Source: Nocardia asiatica NBRC 100129
GTDB lineage: Bacteria > Actinomycetota > Actinomycetes > Mycobacteriales > Mycobacteriaceae
NCBI RefSeq assembly: GCF_000308415.1
Contig: NZ_BAFS01000209.1
Span: forward strand, 60,053 to 124,052
Reading direction: 5' to 3'
Length of the DNA stretch: 64,000 nt
In this document: piece after piece, positions 60,896 through 64,000 of the stretch
Layout of the letters: every line of letters begins with the position of its first letter
How positions within the stretch are numbered: position 1 is the first letter of the stretch
Made by a program: the position numbers and the translations under genes
Notes under the pieces: model-generated
Database searches by the model: none
What the model was told of the DNA's origin: nothing
What the model saw: the letters and a program-made list of their open reading frames with translations, nothing else

Positions 60896-61459
60896 GTGAG
60901 TTACGAGTTCGACCGGTCTGCCGCGGCACGTCGCGGCGCCGTCGCGCGGGTGCGCGGTGGCTCGGCCGGTGCGATCTCGGGGGCCGTTTCCGTCGCGGCG
61001 CACGGCTGGGCTTCCGGCGGCATGCTGCCGGATACCACCGCGCTGGCGCTGCTCGCCGCAGCGTCGGCCGTGATCGGCGCGCTGGTGGCGGGTTCGGCCC
61101 CGCTGCGCGACACGTCGGCCGGGTTGGTCGCGGCGCTGGTCGCCGGACAGCTGCTCGGTCACTTCACCATGGGTCTCGACTCGGGCCACCTGCATCACGG
61201 TGACGCCCAGTTGACTCCGGCCATGCTCGTCGCGCACGTGTGCGCGGCGGTCGCGGCCGCCATCGTGATCCGCGGCGCGGAAGCTGCCTACCGGATCGGT
61301 ACCGCGGTGCTGTGCCGCGTCCTTCCGCTGCGGCACACTCTGCCTGCGGTCGCGGACCGCGCTCCTTTGCGTACGGTCCATCGCGATCGAGTCGTCCTGC
61401 GTGTGTTCGCCGCCGAGGCGCTGCGCACGAGGGCTCCGCCGCTCGCGGTCGTTCTCTGA
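60896..61459 (+). CDS. Four-helix membrane protein with His-rich loop
   Basis: 187 residues from GTG 60896. Four membrane segments are visible (such as SAGAISGAVSVAAHGWAS, LALLAAASAVIGALVAGSAP, SAGLVAALVAGQLLGHFTMG and MLVAHVCAAVAAAIVIRG). The loop after the third, MGLDSGHLHHGDAQLTP, is His-rich and could bind a metal. The C-terminal 40 residues are basic and cytoplasmic. It precedes a PepSY membrane protein by 296 bp, an arrangement seen in actinobacteria near copper-related genes; a metal role is inferred. The promoter abuts the start. Confidence 0.75.
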   Translation: MSYEFDRSAAARRGAVARVRGGSAGAISGAVSVAAHGWASGGMLPDTTALALLAAASAVIGALVAGSAPLRDTSAGLVAALVAGQLLGHFTMGLDSGHLHHGDAQLTPAMLVAHVCAAVAAAIVIRGAEAAYRIGTAVLCRVLPLRHTLPAVADRAPLRTVHRDRVVLRVFAAEALRTRAPPLAVVL

Positions 61460-61755
61460 ATCTTCCCCACACCCGGTGCACGGCGCACGTGGGGTGAGTG
61501 CTGCTCACCGCCACGGCATTCCACCGTGCGGCACAGCGTCGCCCCGCACCTTCGTGCCCACGCCTGAGCGTGCGTCCGCGACGCCCAGCCCGGGTCGCGA
61601 ACCCATACCCCGGACCATGCTTTCGCCTGCGTCCGGCCCGCGGGCTGTCGCCGCACGAATTCGTGGCGCCCGTTCAAGCGGTATCCGCCGTGCGCGGCTA
61701 CCAGGGGACCACGGTTCGCGTCCCTCCGGGTTCCGCCGTCAGAAACGAAACGACC

Positions 61756-63222
61756 GTGAGTACAACAGAGACAATCACTTCCGACGCCGACTTACCGGAG
61801 CCGTCGGACTCCCCTGGCCCAGGCCGGACCACCGTGCGCAACAGCCTGTACGCGCTGGCCATGCGGCTGCACTTCTACGCGGGGGTGTTCGTCGGGCCGT
61901 TCGTTCTCATCGCCGCCGTCACCGGCGCGCTCTACGCGATAGCGCCGACCTTGGAGTCGATCGCGTCGCGTGACCTGCTTACCGTCACCCAGAGCGGAAC
62001 GCCGAAGCCGCTGTCGGAGCAGGTCGGCTCGGCCATCGCCACGCGGCCGGACCTGCACCTCGTCGCCGTCGCACCCGCCGCGGGCGCCGAAGACAGCACC
62101 CGGGTGCTGTTCAGCGACCCGTCGCTGGGTGAATCCGAGCGGCGGGCGGTGTTCGTGAACCCGTACACCGCGCAGCCCGTGGGCGATTCCGTCGTCTACG
62201 GCAGCTCGGGAGCACTGCCGATGCGCACGTGGATCGACCGTCTGCACCGCGACCTGCACCTGGGCGAGCCCGGCCGGCTCTACAGCGAGCTCGCCGCGTC
62301 CTGGCTGTGGATCGTGGCGCTGGCCGGTCTGGTCCTGTGGGTACGCCGGGTACGCAACCGCCGGGCCCGAAACGGCTGGGGCTGGCTGCTGGCCGCCGAC
62401 CGTTCGCAGCGCGCGCGGGGGCGCACCCTCAACTGGCACGGCGCGGTCGGGATGTGGGTGCTTCCCTTGGCGCTGCTGCTGTCGGTGACCGGGATGACCT
62501 GGTCGGCCTACGCGGGCGCGAACATCACCGAACTGCGTGAGCAGTTCAACTGGACCACACCGGCGGTCAGCATCGCGCTCCCCGGAGCTGTTGCGTCCGA
62601 GCCGCATTCGAGCTCCGATCACCACGGCGGCGGCCACACCGAGCACGCCTCCGCAGACTCGGCCGAACAGGTCACTCAGCTGGATCGGGTGTACGCCACC
62701 GCTCGCGCCGACGGCATCACCCAGGCGGTGGAGATCGCCGTCCCGGCCGCGCCGGGCAAGGCGTTCGCGGTGAAGGAACGCCGGATGCCGGGCACGTACA
62801 CCGTCGACTCGGTCGCCGTCGACGGTGCTACCGGGGCCGTCACCGATCGTCTGTCCTACGCGGACTGGCCTTTGATGGCCAAACTCACCAACTGGGGTAT
62901 CCAGTTCCACATGGGCCTGATGTTCGGGCTGCTCAATCAGTTGCTGCTGCTCGCCGCGATGATCGGACTGATCACCGTGGTCGTGCGCGGCTACCTGATG
63001 TGGTGGCGCAGGCGGCCGACCCGGGATGCGGGCCGGATCGCCGCGGGCCGGGCTCCGCGGCGCGGCGCGCTGCGCAAGACCTCGCTGTGGCTGGCCGTAC
63101 CGCTGGTGGCCGCCGGGCTGGTGGTGGGTTGGTTCGTCCCGCTGGTCGGAGCGAGCCTGCTCGCCTTCCTCGCGATCGACGTGCTGATCGGCCTGGCCGG
63201 ACGGGTGCGCGCCGCCGCTTAA
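61756..63222 (+). CDS. PepSY-associated membrane protein
   Basis: 488 residues from GTG 61756 (VSTTETITSDADL), as the frame upstream is low-complexity. The PepSY_TM architecture is clear: helix 1 MRLHFYAGVFVGPFVLIAAV with the conserved LHFYAG, TGALYAIAPTLESI, an outside PepSY domain, then W-rich helices (ASWLWIVALAGLVLWVRRV), LNWHGAVGMWVLPLALLLSV, and the last cluster WWRRRPTRDAG. Conserved His residues in LHFYAG, RLHRDLHLG, NWHG and QFHMGL could hold haem or metal. An extra His/Ser loop (SSSDHHGGGHTEHASA) lies in the middle. Such proteins work as siderophore reductases or in copper stress; which one cannot be decided. Confidence 0.88.
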   Translation: MSTTETITSDADLPEPSDSPGPGRTTVRNSLYALAMRLHFYAGVFVGPFVLIAAVTGALYAIAPTLESIASRDLLTVTQSGTPKPLSEQVGSAIATRPDLHLVAVAPAAGAEDSTRVLFSDPSLGESERRAVFVNPYTAQPVGDSVVYGSSGALPMRTWIDRLHRDLHLGEPGRLYSELAASWLWIVALAGLVLWVRRVRNRRARNGWGWLLAADRSQRARGRTLNWHGAVGMWVLPLALLLSVTGMTWSAYAGANITELREQFNWTTPAVSIALPGAVASEPHSSSDHHGGGHTEHASADSAEQVTQLDRVYATARADGITQAVEIAVPAAPGKAFAVKERRMPGTYTVDSVAVDGATGAVTDRLSYADWPLMAKLTNWGIQFHMGLMFGLLNQLLLLAAMIGLITVVVRGYLMWWRRRPTRDAGRIAAGRAPRRGALRKTSLWLAVPLVAAGLVVGWFVPLVGASLLAFLAIDVLIGLAGRVRAAA

Positions 63223-63320
63223 CCACACACCCGCGGGCGCAGGCCCGTTCCTCCCGCGACCTACCGAACGTCATTGGTATGGCCGTCGCTTCGCCATGCC
63301 TTCGAAACAAAGGATTTCCG

Positions 63321-64000
63321 ATGCAGATCACGAAACTAGCCCTGGCCGCCGCGTTCACGACCGCTGCTCTGAGCATCGCCGCGGGCACCGGTTCCGCCGA
63401 AGTCGCTCCGGTGGACAGCACGTCTGTCGAGACCGCGACCGCCGACACCGCGACCGCCGAGGCGATCGGCTTCACCGCTCACGCCACCGAGACGGCCAGT
63501 GTCATCACCACCGATTCCGGCTCGCTGGTGGTCGAGGATCAGGTGGTGAAGCTGAAGGCCGCCGACGGCACCGTCGTCGCGGGCGCACCCTTGACCTTCC
63601 GGGTCGACGAGTTCGAATTCCCCATCGTCGCGGAGATTTCCGAACGCACCGCGACCCTCACCCCGCAATTCGACCTCGCCCACGCCAGCTACAAGCCGGT
63701 CGCCCTGCCGTTCGAGGATAAGGCGCCGTGGAAGACCGAGTACGACCGTGAACAGGCCGCCTGGTCCCGCATGACCAGCACCATCTCCATGGGCGCCACC
63801 ATCGGCACCCTCGTCGGCGGCATCGGCGGCGCGTCGGTGGGCTGCATCCTCGGCGGCATCGCCGGAGCGACCGTCGCCGCCGCCACCATCGTCGGCATGT
63901 TCGGCCCGTTCATCCCGGCCGCCGCCGTCGGCTGCCTCGGCGGCATCGTCGCCGTCGGCGCCCTCGGCACGGTCGCGGGCCAGATCCTGGTAACGGCTCC
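63321..64000 (+). CDS. Secreted glycine-rich protein (partial)
   Basis: At least 226 residues; it runs off the right edge. ATG 63321 is preceded by AAAGGA. MQITKLALAAAFTTAALSIA with AGTGSAE is a Sec signal. A beta-rich domain (VITTDSGSLVVEDQVVKLKA, PLTFRVDEFEFPIVAEISER) is followed by a hydrophobic Gly-zipper region (GATIGTLVGGIGGASVGCIL, IAGATVAAATIVGMFGPFI) that probably inserts in a membrane. Proteins of this shape are abundant in Nocardia and Rhodococcus, with unknown function. The 3' end is outside the window. Confidence 0.75.
   Translation, partial: MQITKLALAAAFTTAALSIAAGTGSAEVAPVDSTSVETATADTATAEAIGFTAHATETASVITTDSGSLVVEDQVVKLKAADGTVVAGAPLTFRVDEFEFPIVAEISERTATLTPQFDLAHASYKPVALPFEDKAPWKTEYDREQAAWSRMTSTISMGATIGTLVGGIGGASVGCILGGIAGATVAAATIVGMFGPFIPAAAVGCLGGIVAVGALGTVAGQILVTA

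Noticed and set aside
1..64000. CRISPR array
   Set aside because: No run of regularly spaced short repeats was seen anywhere; the repeats found are palindromic operators, terminators or a two-copy att-like repeat.

Overview
The window is high-GC actinobacterial DNA, most likely Nocardia or a close mycolate-containing relative. This rests on GC-rich third codon positions, frequent GTG/TTG starts, a one-piece tmRNA with proteolysis tag ADSNQREYALAA, and gene neighbourhoods known from mycobacteria: pgm beside a DUF190 gene, prfB-mscS-ftsE-ftsX, and fadE24-fadE23. The genus is inferred; no species is claimed.

Layout. Bases 1-6690 are an accessory island lying against the 3' end of a tRNA-Ala(GGC) gene. 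It holds a broken tyrosine integrase, a remnant of a second gene, a large protein with two HNH domains and a four-unit zinc-finger array, a truncated IS5-type transposase, a frameshifted XF1762-like gene, two uncharacterised genes (one HNH-like, one all-helical) and a decayed recombinase touching the tRNA. Bases 7.5-12.9 kb carry a DsbA-like protein, an MFS transporter overlapping phosphoglucomutase, and a DUF190 gene flanked by two degraded crcB-like (fluoride channel) sequences. Bases 12.9-32.7 kb are mixed chromosomal genes: a DHA2 efflux pump with a divergent TetR regulator and twin operators, a sugar-lactone oxidase, a sirtuin, an MpaB-type oxygenase, an arsenate reductase, several AraC and XRE regulators, DMT exporters, a universal stress protein and an APH-fold protein that lacks its catalytic residues.

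Bases 33-39.6 kb contain ssrA (tmRNA), a 23-bp copy of its 3' end 158 bp further on, a MerR-controlled drug exporter with a textbook 19-bp-spacer promoter, two tandem orphan substrate-binding lipoproteins, and smpB coupled to a DMT transporter. Bases 39.6-51.2 kb carry a Tat-exported phosphoesterase, recQ, a secreted propeller, hisN, an FMN reductase with a divergent XRE regulator, then prfB-mscS-small membrane protein-ftsE-ftsX. In mycobacteria smpB follows ftsX directly; here they are about 11.6 kb apart and point away from each other. A single inversion between about 39.6 and 51.4 kb would restore the usual order.

Bases 51.6-64 kb are mainly lipid metabolism: fadE24-fadE23 behind a pair of palindromic operators, a PIM-type acyltransferase, an AhpD-like protein, two tandem fadD paralogues, then a His-rich membrane protein, a PepSY membrane protein and the start of a secreted glycine-rich protein cut by the window end. 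Several genes (prfB, ftsE, the gene at 60896, the MFS gene at 34932) have a -10 element directly before the start codon and are probably translated from leaderless mRNAs.
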